Source of the DNA: Spirosoma rhododendri
GTDB taxonomy: Bacteria; Bacteroidota; Bacteroidia; Cytophagales; Spirosomataceae
Direction of reading: 5' to 3'
DNA length: 64,000 bases
NCBI RefSeq assembly: GCF_012849055.1
Contig: NZ_CP051677.1
Location: 186,001 to 250,000, forward strand
Position numbers and translations under genes: made by a program. Positions 44,722 to 53,110 of the stretch are shown one piece after another (the first letter of the stretch is position 1; each line of letters opens with the position of its first letter). The notes beneath the pieces were generated by a model. It made no database searches and was not told the origin of the DNA. It saw only the letters and a list, made by a program, of their open reading frames with translations.

Positions 44722-47031
44722 ATGAAGTTCATTCAACGCCTATCGCTGCTCACAGCAGTTGCAATCGGGCTTATCGCATCCCCCGGCGCGTTCGCCCAGT
44801 CGTCGGCGAAACCGAAACAATCCGGCACACCCGCCCCCGGCGTCACGCAGTATGTCGACCCATTTATTGGCACGGGTTTTCACGGTCACGTGTTTCTGGG
44901 TGCGAACGTACCGTTTGGAGCGGTGCAGCTTGGCCCTACGTTGCTGGGTCCGATGGGGCTGGCCGACGGTTGGGACTGGTGTTCCGGCTACCACAACACC
45001 GACTCGCTACTGATTGGCTTTTCGCACACGCACCTCAGCGGCACGGGCATTGGCGACCTCGGCGATGTATTGATTATGCCCACCACGGGCCCGGTTCATC
45101 TGACCAAAGGAAAACCGCGCGACAGCCAGAGCGGCTACGCGTCCCACTTCGTCCATAGCGACGAAACCGCGCGTCCCGGCTATTACGCCGTCAAATTACC
45201 CCGCTATAACGTCGGTGCCGAACTCACGGCGACGGAACGCGTTGGCATGCACCGCTACACATTTCCCAAAACCAGCGACGCACACATACTGATTGATCTG
45301 GAGCAGGGTATCGGCTGGGATAAATCGACCGAAACAAAGCTGGAAAAACTGAACGACAGCACACTCGTCGGTTACCGCTTTTCGAAGGGCTGGGCCGCCG
45401 ATCAACGGTTGTTTTTCGCTATCGTTTTGTCCCGCCCCGTCGCCAGCTTCGCGCTATACGACGATCAGACAGCCGCCACCGGCCAGAGCCTGACCAGCGC
45501 CAAAACGAAGGGTGTACTGAGCTTTGCCACGAAAGCGGGGGAAACGGTCCAGCTGAAAGTAGGCATCTCGCCCGTCAGCGCCGACAACGCACTGGCCAAC
45601 ATTCGGGCGGAAATACCGGGTTGGAATTTCAATCAGGTGCGGGCCGATGCAGATGCCGTCTGGAACCGGGAGTTGGGCAAGGTGCAGGTCAAGTCAGCAG
45701 ACCGGAGCCGGTTGACTACGTTCTACACGGCCCTGTACCATACCATGATTGCCCCGTCTATCTTCAACGACCACAACGGCGACTACCGGGGCACCGACAA
45801 AAAAGTGTACTCCAAAGCACCGTTCACCAATCTGACGACTTTTTCGCTCTGGGATACCTACCGGGCCGCCAATCCGCTCTACACGTTGGTACAGCCCCAG
45901 CGCGTCGGCGATATGGTCAATTCGATGCTTGCGATCGGTGAACAGCAGGGAAGTCTGCCGATCTGGCCGTTAATGGGAAACGAAACCAACACTATGCCCG
46001 GTAACAGTTCACTACCGATTATTTCTGACGCCATTTTGAAACGCATTCCGGGTATCGACGCCAACCGGGCCTACACAGCCATGAAAGCCAGTGCCATGCG
46101 CGACCCCCGAGGCTTGAAGTGGGCCAGAAACTTACAGTTTATCCCGGCCGACAGTATGGTTGAGAGCGTAGCGCAAGGGCTTGAATACGCCATCGACGAC
46201 TGGGCCGTCGCACAGGTGGCCAAGAAACTGGGCAAAACCGACGACTACGCTTACTTCAGCAAACGCGCCAAAGCCTACCAGCACTACTTCGACCCAGCGA
46301 CTAAGTTTATGCGTGGCAGAGTATCGGAAACAGCCTGGCGAACACCATTCAGCCCGGTGGTGTCGCGCCATATGAAAGACGACTTCGCTGAAGGTAACGC
46401 CTGGCAATATACCTGGCTGGTGCCGCAGGACGTCGAAGGATTGATGGCACTCATGGGTGGCGAACAGGCGTTCACGAAAAAACTGGATTCGCTATTTGTT
46501 GTGAAGAGCGACATGGGCGCCGAAGCATCCAACGACATCACGGGCCTGATCGGGCAGTACGCCCACGGCAACGAACCCAGCCACCACATCACTTACCTCT
46601 ACGCCTACGCCGGACAGCCCTGGAAAACCGCCGACAAAGTCCGCTACATCATGGACTCGCTTTATTCAGCCCGCCCCGACGGGCTGTGTGGCAACGAAGA
46701 CGTTGGTCAGATGTCGGCCTGGTACGTACTGTCTGCAATGGGCTTTTACCCGGTCAACCCGGCCAACGGGGCTTACGTATTTGGCAGCCCCCTCTTCGAC
46801 GCCGTCACGCTGAGCCTGCCCGGCAATAAGTCGTTTTCGATCAACGTACGGAACAACAGCACGAAAAACCGGTATATCAAGGCAATGACGCTGAACGGTA
46901 AGCCGTACGCCCGCTCGTACATCCACCATCAGGACTTACTCAACGGTGGCACGCTGGTAATCGACATGAGCGACAAACCCAGCACTACCTGGGGCACCGC
47001 CCCCACCGACCGCCCGAGATCGGTTTATTAG
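44722..47031 (+). CDS. GH92 alpha-mannosidase, secreted
   Basis: 769 residues with a signal peptide ending GAFAQ. GH92 signatures are the N-terminal YVDPFIGTGFHGHVFLGANV and SHTHLSGTGIGDLGD, and in the catalytic (alpha/alpha)6 domain PIWPLMGNETNTMPG, GAEASNDITGLIGQYAHGNE and GNEDVGQMSAWYVLSAMGFY. These are calcium-dependent exo-mannosidases acting on alpha-mannosides. Same operon as the propeller gene 9 nt upstream, ended by a strong terminator. No SusC/SusD pair is nearby. Confidence 0.95.
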   Translation: MKFIQRLSLLTAVAIGLIASPGAFAQSSAKPKQSGTPAPGVTQYVDPFIGTGFHGHVFLGANVPFGAVQLGPTLLGPMGLADGWDWCSGYHNTDSLLIGFSHTHLSGTGIGDLGDVLIMPTTGPVHLTKGKPRDSQSGYASHFVHSDETARPGYYAVKLPRYNVGAELTATERVGMHRYTFPKTSDAHILIDLEQGIGWDKSTETKLEKLNDSTLVGYRFSKGWAADQRLFFAIVLSRPVASFALYDDQTAATGQSLTSAKTKGVLSFATKAGETVQLKVGISPVSADNALANIRAEIPGWNFNQVRADADAVWNRELGKVQVKSADRSRLTTFYTALYHTMIAPSIFNDHNGDYRGTDKKVYSKAPFTNLTTFSLWDTYRAANPLYTLVQPQRVGDMVNSMLAIGEQQGSLPIWPLMGNETNTMPGNSSLPIISDAILKRIPGIDANRAYTAMKASAMRDPRGLKWARNLQFIPADSMVESVAQGLEYAIDDWAVAQVAKKLGKTDDYAYFSKRAKAYQHYFDPATKFMRGRVSETAWRTPFSPVVSRHMKDDFAEGNAWQYTWLVPQDVEGLMALMGGEQAFTKKLDSLFVVKSDMGAEASNDITGLIGQYAHGNEPSHHITYLYAYAGQPWKTADKVRYIMDSLYSARPDGLCGNEDVGQMSAWYVLSAMGFYPVNPANGAYVFGSPLFDAVTLSLPGNKSFSINVRNNSTKNRYIKAMTLNGKPYARSYIHHQDLLNGGTLVIDMSDKPSTTWGTAPTDRPRSVY

Positions 47032-47038
47032 AAAGCAT

Positions 47039-47084
47039 AAACGACACAGCCCCGACTTATTCAAAAGTCGGGGCTGTGTCGTTT
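47039..47084 (+). terminator. Terminator of the propeller-GH92 operon
   Basis: AAACGACACAGCCCCGACTT (47039-47058) pairs perfectly, 20 of 20, with 47065-47084 around a 6-nt loop. It also stands at the 3' end of the convergent ASCH gene. Confidence 0.85.
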
Positions 47085-47111
47085 GCGAGAAATACGATGC
47101 GTGTATCGTAT

Positions 47112-47441
47112 TTAGCAATTAGTCCGTTTCAGCACTTTACCCAGGCTAATGACAAACTGGTAATCGTCCGGATTATCTGAGTTGTCGGTCGCATCGTCAA
47201 ACATAACAACTTCCGTCCCTTTCCATTCAACCACTAACCGGGGTGCATTTTTGTTGTAGCCATTGATAAACTCAACGACATCAAACTCACGGTACTCATC
47301 GTCGGAGTTCAGCAACCGGCTTTGCCAGTGGGGTGTAAAATCGCGATACTCTTCATTCTTCGTCCCATCTGCAATCTGATCGAACCATTCTTTCTTAATA
47401 ACAATCGATAAAACGCGTTGCTCGGTATTTATAGATGGCAT
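47112..47441 (-). CDS. ASCH-domain protein
   Basis: 109 residues. ASCH/PUA-like signatures: RVLSIVIKKEWFDQIADGTKNEEYRDFTPHW in family style, FDVVEFINGYNKNAPRLVVEW, and a C-terminal FVISLGKVLK strand. ASCH domains bind RNA or act on nucleosides; the role here is unknown. No signal peptide. It lies in a small AT-richer patch with the toxin-antitoxin genes and tRNA-Asp. Confidence 0.8.
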   Translation of the reverse strand: MPSINTEQRVLSIVIKKEWFDQIADGTKNEEYRDFTPHWQSRLLNSDDEYREFDVVEFINGYNKNAPRLVVEWKGTEVVMFDDATDNSDNPDDYQFVISLGKVLKRTNC

Positions 47442-47492
47442 GTATTTGAAGATGGAGAAACGCTACTGATGTTACTATGTGTTTGCTTCAAC

Positions 47493-47945
47493 TCACTGAT
47501 TTTGCTTCTGCTTCTTCCTCTGTAACAGAGCCGGTTTTCCGCGCAGCCAGTTCGTAAAATTGACAAACCGCATCCACTGAACAAGTGGAAAGTCAACAGT
47601 AAAGATGCCTTGGTAATGGCTGTCCTCACTGACTAAATAAACTGCGTTCGCAGCAACATAGGCATCGATGAATTTATCATCGTCATGATCTTTGTGGATC
47701 ATGCGCCAGAAAAAGGTCGGCGAAACTCGTTGAATAGCAGCAAGTTTCAGCAGCTCTGTCAACACAGCATTGGCAAACGTAGCCCCGTAAAATTCCGTCA
47801 ACTTCTCTTCGTACTCTTCCAGAATATCGGTCGACACAACCAGACCGTATTGTTGATCTCATAGTGCCTGATAAACCCAATGGTAAGGTGATGGCGGCAG
47901 AACAATGGCTAGTAATATGTTTGTATCCAGTGTAATGTACGTCAT
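47493..47945 (-). pseudogene. PIN-domain toxin gene interrupted by an in-frame stop
   Basis: From ATG 47945 the frame reads MTYITLDTNILLAIVLPP, a PIN-domain start with its first catalytic Asp, and reaches a TGA at 47859-47861 (codon 29). The same frame continues with VVSTDILEEYEEKLTEFYG, HDDDKFIDAYVAANAVYLVSED and a hydrophobic C terminus, all PIN-like (acidic residues of VapC-type RNases). One C-to-T change (CGA to TGA) explains the break; the total would be 150 residues. The ATG overlaps the antitoxin stop (TGATG). Restart at the GTG at 47837 would lack the first Asp, so the nuclease is probably dead. Confidence 0.85.
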
Positions 47946-48202
47946 CACTTCTTGTAAGGCGTACGAATATGCTGAGTCAGTAGAGCATCCATGTCTTTGG
48001 CAGTCAGTTGTTTTTCCTGCCAGATATGCGTTCCCAGTTTATTTGTATGCTCAGCTAGATATTGGCTGATAAGCTGATTTATATCCTGTAACTGCTGCGC
48101 CGTCAAGGGACGTTCAAACAGTTTGAGGAGTTCGATCTGAGCAGGATTGAGCGGGGGCGTTGAGCCGACTCTTGCCGATCCGTCGGTTGATACAGCACTC
48201 AT
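47945..48202 (-). CDS. Putative antitoxin of the PIN module
   Basis: 85 residues. A helical protein with LNPAQIELLKLFERPLTAQQ and LQDINQLISQYLAEHTNKLG, a pattern I associate with antitoxins next to PIN toxins in Bacteroidota and cyanobacteria, and a C-terminal toxin-binding-like tail (DALLTQHIRTPYKK). Its TGA overlaps the toxin ATG by one base, the usual translational coupling. Family assignment is moderate. It remains intact while the toxin is broken. Confidence 0.72.
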   Translation of the reverse strand: MSAVSTDGSARVGSTPPLNPAQIELLKLFERPLTAQQLQDINQLISQYLAEHTNKLGTHIWQEKQLTAKDMDALLTQHIRTPYKK

Positions 48203-48277
48203 AGTCTCGGACGGTTAAAACGTACTAAAACCAGAATAGTCTCACAAGCTATGCTCATGAGACTATTCTGATCTTGT

Positions 48278-48354
48278 TGGCGGTCCGGACGGGACTCGAA
48301 CCCGCGACCCCCTGCGTGACAGGCAGGTATTCTAACCAACTGAACTACCGAACC
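48278..48354 (-). tRNA. tRNA-Asp (GTC)
   Basis: Acceptor stem GGTTCGG pairs with CCGGACC (one G-T pair). The anticodon stem CCTGC/GCAGG encloses CTGTCAC with anticodon GTC. The T-arm GCGGG TTCGAGT CCCGT is intact, and the discriminator is G. The 74-nt body spans 48281-48354, and CCA is encoded (48278-48280). Confidence 0.97.
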
Positions 48355-48396
48355 ATTTTTTCGATTTGGGGCTGTTTATTTCCCTTTATCGTGGCA

Positions 48397-48427
48397 CAAA
48401 AGTAGTGGTATTCGTAATGCAGCACAA
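48397..48427 (-). promoter_or_regulatory. Promoter of tRNA-Asp
   Basis: On the minus strand TTG (48425-48427), a 20-nt spacer and a perfect TACTTTTG (48397-48404). Predicted start is about 35 nt before the tRNA 5' end. Confidence 0.65.
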
Positions 48428-48553
48428 GGGGTGTTGCTAAAAAAAGTTAATTTACTCGCTCCGTTGGCGGGTCACAAGCTGGTAATCAGCGGCTTTTCCG
48501 GAGAATTTTTTTTTACTTGTTTTATCGCAACGGCTACACAACGCGTTTGTATT

Positions 48554-49129
48554 ATGAATCTACTACCTTGTACAACCGAATCTGCCAAGATCATGATACC
48601 TGCCGATACCAATTCAACTACCGAGCAACAAACCCAACGGCCACGTCCGGAAGGAAATCGCCCTTATCCGGCTCTTAGCTACGAAATATTTTTGCTGATG
48701 CACGCACAGGATCGTGCCCGCCGGTCAGAAGAAACGCTGTTTCAGCGGCTCGGCAACATCTTCGACTGGCAGTTAAGTCGGCGGCAGCAGCAGCAGTATG
48801 CGCAGAAACTAAAAACCGGCTTTACACTTGTATTGACCGATGCGGCCAGATCAATCATCTGGACGAGTAACAGCTTTCTGTCGATGACAGGGTACAGTAA
48901 CAGTGAAGTTGTTGGCAAAACGCCCAAAATGCTGCATGGCCCGGCCACGAATCCGGCAGTGGTGCAGCAAATTCGCGAATCGCTTCACCGCAGAAAACCC
49001 GTAAAAGCCGAGTTGCTCAATTACCGTAAGAACGGAGACACCTACATGTGTCAGATTGAAATTAATCCGCTCTACGACGGTCAGGGAGAATTGACCCACT
49101 TTCTGGCTGTCGAGAAAGAAATAGCGTAA
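48554..49129 (+). CDS. Single-domain PAS protein, LOV-like but without the flavin cysteine
   Basis: 191 residues from ATG 48554 (upstream codons are possible but unlike a protein start). A polar N-terminal part and a helical segment (ALSYEIFLLMHAQDRARRSE) precede a PAS domain at about 95-191: LVLTDAARSIIWTSNSFLSM, TGYSNSEVVGKTPKMLHGPA, VKAELLNYRKNGDTYMCQIE, GELTHFLAVEKEI. The pattern closely follows LOV domains, but the GxNCRFLQ motif reads GKTPKMLH, so the photoactive Cys is replaced by Pro. There is no output domain. Ligand and partner are unknown. Confidence 0.85.
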   Translation: MNLLPCTTESAKIMIPADTNSTTEQQTQRPRPEGNRPYPALSYEIFLLMHAQDRARRSEETLFQRLGNIFDWQLSRRQQQQYAQKLKTGFTLVLTDAARSIIWTSNSFLSMTGYSNSEVVGKTPKMLHGPATNPAVVQQIRESLHRRKPVKAELLNYRKNGDTYMCQIEINPLYDGQGELTHFLAVEKEIA

Positions 49130-49185
49130 CCTTCCGATTGCGTCGGACGTTACCCTCCTATTGTTGCCCTTTATCCACCATTCAT

Positions 49186-50130
49186 ATGAACCGGTTTTTC
49201 CGCCTGCTGGGCTGGCTTCTGGCGGGTACATTAGTATTGGCAATTGGATCCGTTATCGTAGCCTGGCTCCTCGATTTTAGACAAACCGATCAGGAGTTAG
49301 CCGACGAATTTGCTGGTCAGTCAGTTCGGCCAACAATTCATCATTATCGGGTCGATGTACCCGGCCCGGAACCCGACCGATCGATTCGGTTCATGGAAAC
49401 CCCGGCCCGATCGATAGGTGGCAAAGCGCTGCCCGTCGTGCTGTTTATTCATGGCGCGCCGAGTTCGCTCTCGTTCTTCAACGGCTTTTTCAAAGACACA
49501 ACCCTGCTCGACCGGGCGCAGCTCGTGGCTGTCGATCGGCCGGGCTACGGCTATTCAGACTTTGGCCGGGTTGAAACGTCGGTTATCAAGCAGGCTCAGT
49601 TTTTACAACCGCTGATCGATCGGTACAAAAAAGCCTCGCACCTGATTATCGTTGGTTCGTCGTACGGCGGATCGGTATCAGCGCGGCTGGCTATGAACAA
49701 CCCTGATCAGGTCGATCACGTTGTCTTTGTTTCATCGGCGCTGGGCCCCGGACTGGAACGAACGTACCCGATCAGTTATCTGGTCGATCGGCCGCTGCTG
49801 CACTGGGGAATTCCACCGCTGCTTCGGCTAGCAAACGACGAGAAAATGGCGCACTACCAGGCGCTACGGGCTATCCTGCCCGACTGGCCCCGCATCCGGG
49901 CCAAAATTACGATGCTGCATGGCCAGCGCGATGAACTGGTGTACCCCACCAACGTCTCATTCGCCAAGAAACATCTGGTCAATGCGCCCATCAAGCAATT
50001 CCTGCTGCCCGAAAGCCGACACGACATTGTTATGAACAAGCGGGAATATATAGCCGAAATTCTGCTGGATATTCTAACGCACCTGCAAGTCAGGCCAGAC
50101 GGGAAAGCGGGGGGACTGGTGCAGCGCTAG
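49186..50130 (+). CDS. Membrane-anchored alpha/beta hydrolase
   Basis: 314 residues from ATG 49186. An N-terminal helix (FFRLLGWLLAGTLVLAIGSV) is followed by the hydrolase fold: oxyanion region VVLFIHGAPSS, nucleophile elbow VGSSYGGSV, acid region MLHGQRDELVYP and catalytic His in LLPESRHDIVM. The active site would face the periplasm. The substrate is unknown. It follows the PAS gene by 56 nt and converges on the UbiA-like gene. Confidence 0.9.
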   Translation: MNRFFRLLGWLLAGTLVLAIGSVIVAWLLDFRQTDQELADEFAGQSVRPTIHHYRVDVPGPEPDRSIRFMETPARSIGGKALPVVLFIHGAPSSLSFFNGFFKDTTLLDRAQLVAVDRPGYGYSDFGRVETSVIKQAQFLQPLIDRYKKASHLIIVGSSYGGSVSARLAMNNPDQVDHVVFVSSALGPGLERTYPISYLVDRPLLHWGIPPLLRLANDEKMAHYQALRAILPDWPRIRAKITMLHGQRDELVYPTNVSFAKKHLVNAPIKQFLLPESRHDIVMNKREYIAEILLDILTHLQVRPDGKAGGLVQR

Positions 50131-50142
50131 GCTGCGTACCGA

Positions 50143-50991
50143 TCACAGCACCAGTGCCGGAAACCAGAACACGGCATCGCCAAGCCAGCGGTATCGTTCG
50201 TTCTTGACAAACCGATTCGGGAATCGCTGAATACCGTACAACGACAGGCTCATCAGCCCCATGATCAGCGCCGACCGTTGGGCAAATCGGTCATCGACGA
50301 CGAAACAGAGCGTCAGTGCCGCACCAACGACTACTACCGTAATCACGGTCAGTATGGTGTTGCTCGTAGCAATCCCCCAGTGAGTGGCCAGCGAGAAATC
50401 AGCCTGTTTGGCGTGTTCCAGTTCTTCCATAACCGCAAACAGCAGCAGGTTCTGAAACGCAATCGCCGTAAACATCAGCCCTTCGGTAATATCGGTACCC
50501 GTAATCGACGGCCGCTGCACCCACACGCTGCCCCACACTCCGGCAGCATACAACACGGCTACCAGTGGTTCTTTCAGTAACAGCGACGGATGCCGTTTGG
50601 GGAGTGAAAATACGATACCCACGTAAGCAGCGCAGACAGCACCCAATATCAACCCGAATTCAACAACGGACCACGGCAGGAAGAAAACCAGCACCAGCGC
50701 GATCAGTCCGGCAACGATTATCGCCCACCAGAGCGGGGTTTCGTTGAGTCGATGAAAACGGTGACGGGCTGTCAGTTCGGCAAGCGGGGTGGTGCGGCCC
50801 AGCTTTCGAATATCGAACAGCCGGTCTGCGGTGTAGATCATAAAAACAACCAGAGCCAGCACAACCGGCGTTGCCCAGTGAACGGGCTCGACGTCGGACA
50901 GGCGGGCCGCCAGCCGGTTGGAGAGCACCGCGCCCAATACAACCGGTACACTCAAATAATACGCGTTGCGAAGTAGGGTAAACAAAGTCAA
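50143..50991 (-). CDS. UbiA-like polytopic membrane protein
   Basis: 282 residues with about eight hydrophobic helices. The DRLFD segment (Asp56-Asp60 in MIYTADRLFDIRK) resembles the first Asp motif of UbiA prenyltransferases, though the usual Asn four residues before is missing and the second DxxxD is unclear (VMEELEHAKQADF). So prenyltransferase activity is uncertain. It lies 15 nt downstream of the MOSC gene in the same direction, a probable operon. Confidence 0.65.
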   Translation of the reverse strand: MTLFTLLRNAYYLSVPVVLGAVLSNRLAARLSDVEPVHWATPVVLALVVFMIYTADRLFDIRKLGRTTPLAELTARHRFHRLNETPLWWAIIVAGLIALVLVFFLPWSVVEFGLILGAVCAAYVGIVFSLPKRHPSLLLKEPLVAVLYAAGVWGSVWVQRPSITGTDITEGLMFTAIAFQNLLLFAVMEELEHAKQADFSLATHWGIATSNTILTVITVVVVGAALTLCFVVDDRFAQRSALIMGLMSLSLYGIQRFPNRFVKNERYRWLGDAVFWFPALVL

Positions 50992-51006
50992 TCAAATAAG
51001 CCAAAA

Positions 51007-51879
51007 CTAGTATTCCATATCAACGGGCGGAGCCAGCCAGGGTTCCTGTCGAACTGTCACGTCAAGCACCTGCCCCACCCGCAACACGCCCGACGCATCG
51101 GGGTCGGGTAGCACGTTCTGCCCAAACAGAATCTTGTGTGTATACTGCCGATACGTGGCTAATGTTCGCAGCGGTTCGCGTCCTTTTTCGGCCGTCGTCG
51201 GGTCAATGGTTGTCAGTACGCAGCGGGCACAGGGTTTCACCCCGTAAAACGTCAGATCACCAATCCGGAACGTTGCCCAGCCGTCTTCCTCGTACGGCTT
51301 GCTTCCGCTGACAACCAGGTTGGGCCGAAACCGCGCCATTTCCATCGGCTCCGGCTGCGTTTCAGAAATAACCAGTCTGTTCAGGTAATCGAGCGACGAC
51401 TGCCCGATGAGCAGATACGGATACCCGTCGGCAAAGCTGACCGGATCATTCTGCCGGGCGTACTGCTCGTCGACGGGCCGGTGAGTGGTATCGGGCATGT
51501 AGACGAGTCGGCAGGGCATCGCCAGTACCCGCGAAAACCAGGCATCGGCTTCGGCACTGACGGTCTGTGCGGGCACGTCTTTGCTGTCCCAGATCGACAC
51601 GGCCATTGTCTCCCCCGTCCCCGGTACGGCACCGTCAAGCGGCAGATTCAGCACATCGTCGGCCCGGTGCCGGTGCCATACTGACAAGGTATCACCATCG
51701 ATTCGGACGTCGATCAGGGCCATGATGGGGTGGGTACGCTGGGTGATAAATTTCCCGTCGGGGGTCACCAGCATAAATCGCCGGTCGTGGCGTAGTCCTT
51801 TCGCTTCGACGACGGCTTCATCAACCGAAATCCCGCCAAGCGACTTGATCGGGTAGATGTATAGGGCGGAGAGAAACAT
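51007..51879 (-). CDS. MOSC-domain protein (YcbX/mARC-like)
   Basis: 290 residues from ATG 51879. The MOSC N-terminal beta-barrel domain (LSALYIYPIKSLGGISVDEA, GLRHDRRFMLV) precedes the MOSC domain with RFRPNLVVSG and the cofactor Cys in GVKPCARCVLTTIDP. Relatives bind Mo cofactor and reduce N-hydroxylated compounds; unlike E. coli YcbX there is no C-terminal ferredoxin domain, so a separate electron donor is needed. Upstream in-frame codons fall in the heptamer array and are not used. Confidence 0.92.
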   Translation of the reverse strand: MFLSALYIYPIKSLGGISVDEAVVEAKGLRHDRRFMLVTPDGKFITQRTHPIMALIDVRIDGDTLSVWHRHRADDVLNLPLDGAVPGTGETMAVSIWDSKDVPAQTVSAEADAWFSRVLAMPCRLVYMPDTTHRPVDEQYARQNDPVSFADGYPYLLIGQSSLDYLNRLVISETQPEPMEMARFRPNLVVSGSKPYEEDGWATFRIGDLTFYGVKPCARCVLTTIDPTTAEKGREPLRTLATYRQYTHKILFGQNVLPDPDASGVLRVGQVLDVTVRQEPWLAPPVDMEY

Positions 51880-51880
51880 T

Positions 51881-51966
51881 GTTGGTTCGTAGTTTGTGGT
51901 TTGATGTTCAAGGTTTAACGTTGGGCAGGCAAACAACCTTAGACCTTGAACATTAAACCTTAAACC
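51881..51966. repeat. Inverted period-7 array after the tsaD stop
   Basis: Left arm GTTCGTAGTTTGTGG, TTCAAGG, TTTAACG. Right arm ACCTTAG, ACCTTGA, ACATTAAACC, TTAAACC, ending 3 nt before the tsaD stop (51969). It separates tsaD and the MOSC gene. Confidence 0.8.
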
Positions 51967-51968
51967 AC

Positions 51969-52979
51969 TTAAAAACTCATTCTCGGCAGGGGGCTGACGG
52001 TTTGATCGGTGAAGTCGCCCTGCTCGTATTTGAACTTGGCCGCCATCGCAATCATGGCTGCGTTGTCGGTGCAATAGTCAAAGCGGGGGATAAAGACCGA
52101 CCAGCCCTGCTCCTGCCCCAGCTGACTGAGGGCGGTGCGTAAGCCCCGGTTGGCGGATACTCCCCCGGCTACGGCAATCTGCTGGATACCCGTTTCGCGC
52201 ACGGCCCGTTTCAGCTTCGTCAACAGCATCTGAACCAGCGTGTGCTGAATACTGGCGCAAATGTCGGGTAGGTTTTGCTGAATAAAGTCGGGGTTCTCTT
52301 TCGTTTGCTGCCGCAGAAAATACAGAATAGCCGTTTTGATACCGCTGAATGAAAAGTTAAAGTCGGGCATCTCACTCATCGGGAAGCGGTAGGCCAGCGG
52401 GTTTCCTTCGGCAGCGTATTTGTCGATCAGCGGCCCACCCGGATACGGTAGCCCCAGCAACTTGGCCGACTTGTCGAAGGCTTCACCCACCGCATCGTCC
52501 ATCGTCTGCCCGATTACGTGCATATCCAGCGGACCATCGACACGGACAATCTGCGTATGCCCCCCGCTGACGGTCAGGCAAAGAAACGGAAACTGCGGTT
52601 TTTCGGGTCGGTCGGGGTCGTCGATGAAGTGGGCCAGCACGTGGGCCTGCATGTGGTTGACTTCGATAAGCGGGACGCGCAACCCCAGGGCGAGGGCTTT
52701 GGCAAACGACGCGCCCACCAGCAACGACCCCAGCAGGCCCGGCCCCCGCGTGAAGGCAATCGCTGACACATCGGTTTTGGTTACTTTTGCATCAGCCAGC
52801 GCCCGTTCGACTACCGGCCAGATGTGTTGCTGATGCGCCCGCGACGCCAGTTCGGGCACTACGCCCCCGTACTGCTCATGAATCAGCTGAGCCGCAATGA
52901 CGTTAGAACGCATCTCACTATCGACCAGAACGGCCGCCGACGTTTCATCGCAGGACGATTCAATAGCTAAAATAATCAC
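51969..52979 (-). CDS. tsaD: TsaD, tRNA threonylcarbamoyladenosine transferase
   Basis: 336 residues from GTG 52979. Kae1/TsaD signatures: VIILAIESSCDETSAAVL, the metal-binding HQQHIWPVVERAL and EVNHMQAHVLAH histidines, LCLTVSGGHTQIV and IAVAGGVSANRGLR. It makes t6A at position 37 of ANN-decoding tRNAs with TsaB and TsaE. An earlier TTG (52985) falls inside a perfect -7 box, so translation must begin at the GTG, which gives the usual family N terminus; the mRNA would be leaderless. Confidence 0.97.
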   Translation of the reverse strand: MIILAIESSCDETSAAVLVDSEMRSNVIAAQLIHEQYGGVVPELASRAHQQHIWPVVERALADAKVTKTDVSAIAFTRGPGLLGSLLVGASFAKALALGLRVPLIEVNHMQAHVLAHFIDDPDRPEKPQFPFLCLTVSGGHTQIVRVDGPLDMHVIGQTMDDAVGEAFDKSAKLLGLPYPGGPLIDKYAAEGNPLAYRFPMSEMPDFNFSFSGIKTAILYFLRQQTKENPDFIQQNLPDICASIQHTLVQMLLTKLKRAVRETGIQQIAVAGGVSANRGLRTALSQLGQEQGWSVFIPRFDYCTDNAAMIAMAAKFKYEQGDFTDQTVSPLPRMSF

Positions 52980-52982
52980 GCA

Positions 52983-52990
52983 CAAAACTA
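52983..52990 (-). promoter_or_regulatory. -7 box of tsaD (leaderless)
   Basis: TAGTTTTG on the minus strand is a perfect TAnnTTTG, 3 nt from the GTG start. No clear TTG lies at -33. Confidence 0.55.
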
Positions 52991-53110
52991 ATGGATAATG
53001 TTTGTTGTAGAGAGTGTAAGGAAAGTCACCATTAAACCGTTCCCTCTCTTAGCGGTCTGACCCGTACGGGTATTACCCGACAGCGTGTATATTAGCCCTT
53101 TCCGCCCGGA

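Noticed and set aside
42841..47031. A SusC/SusD polysaccharide utilisation locus
   Set aside because: The propeller and GH92 genes form a small operon, but no SusC/SusD pair or dedicated regulator is present.
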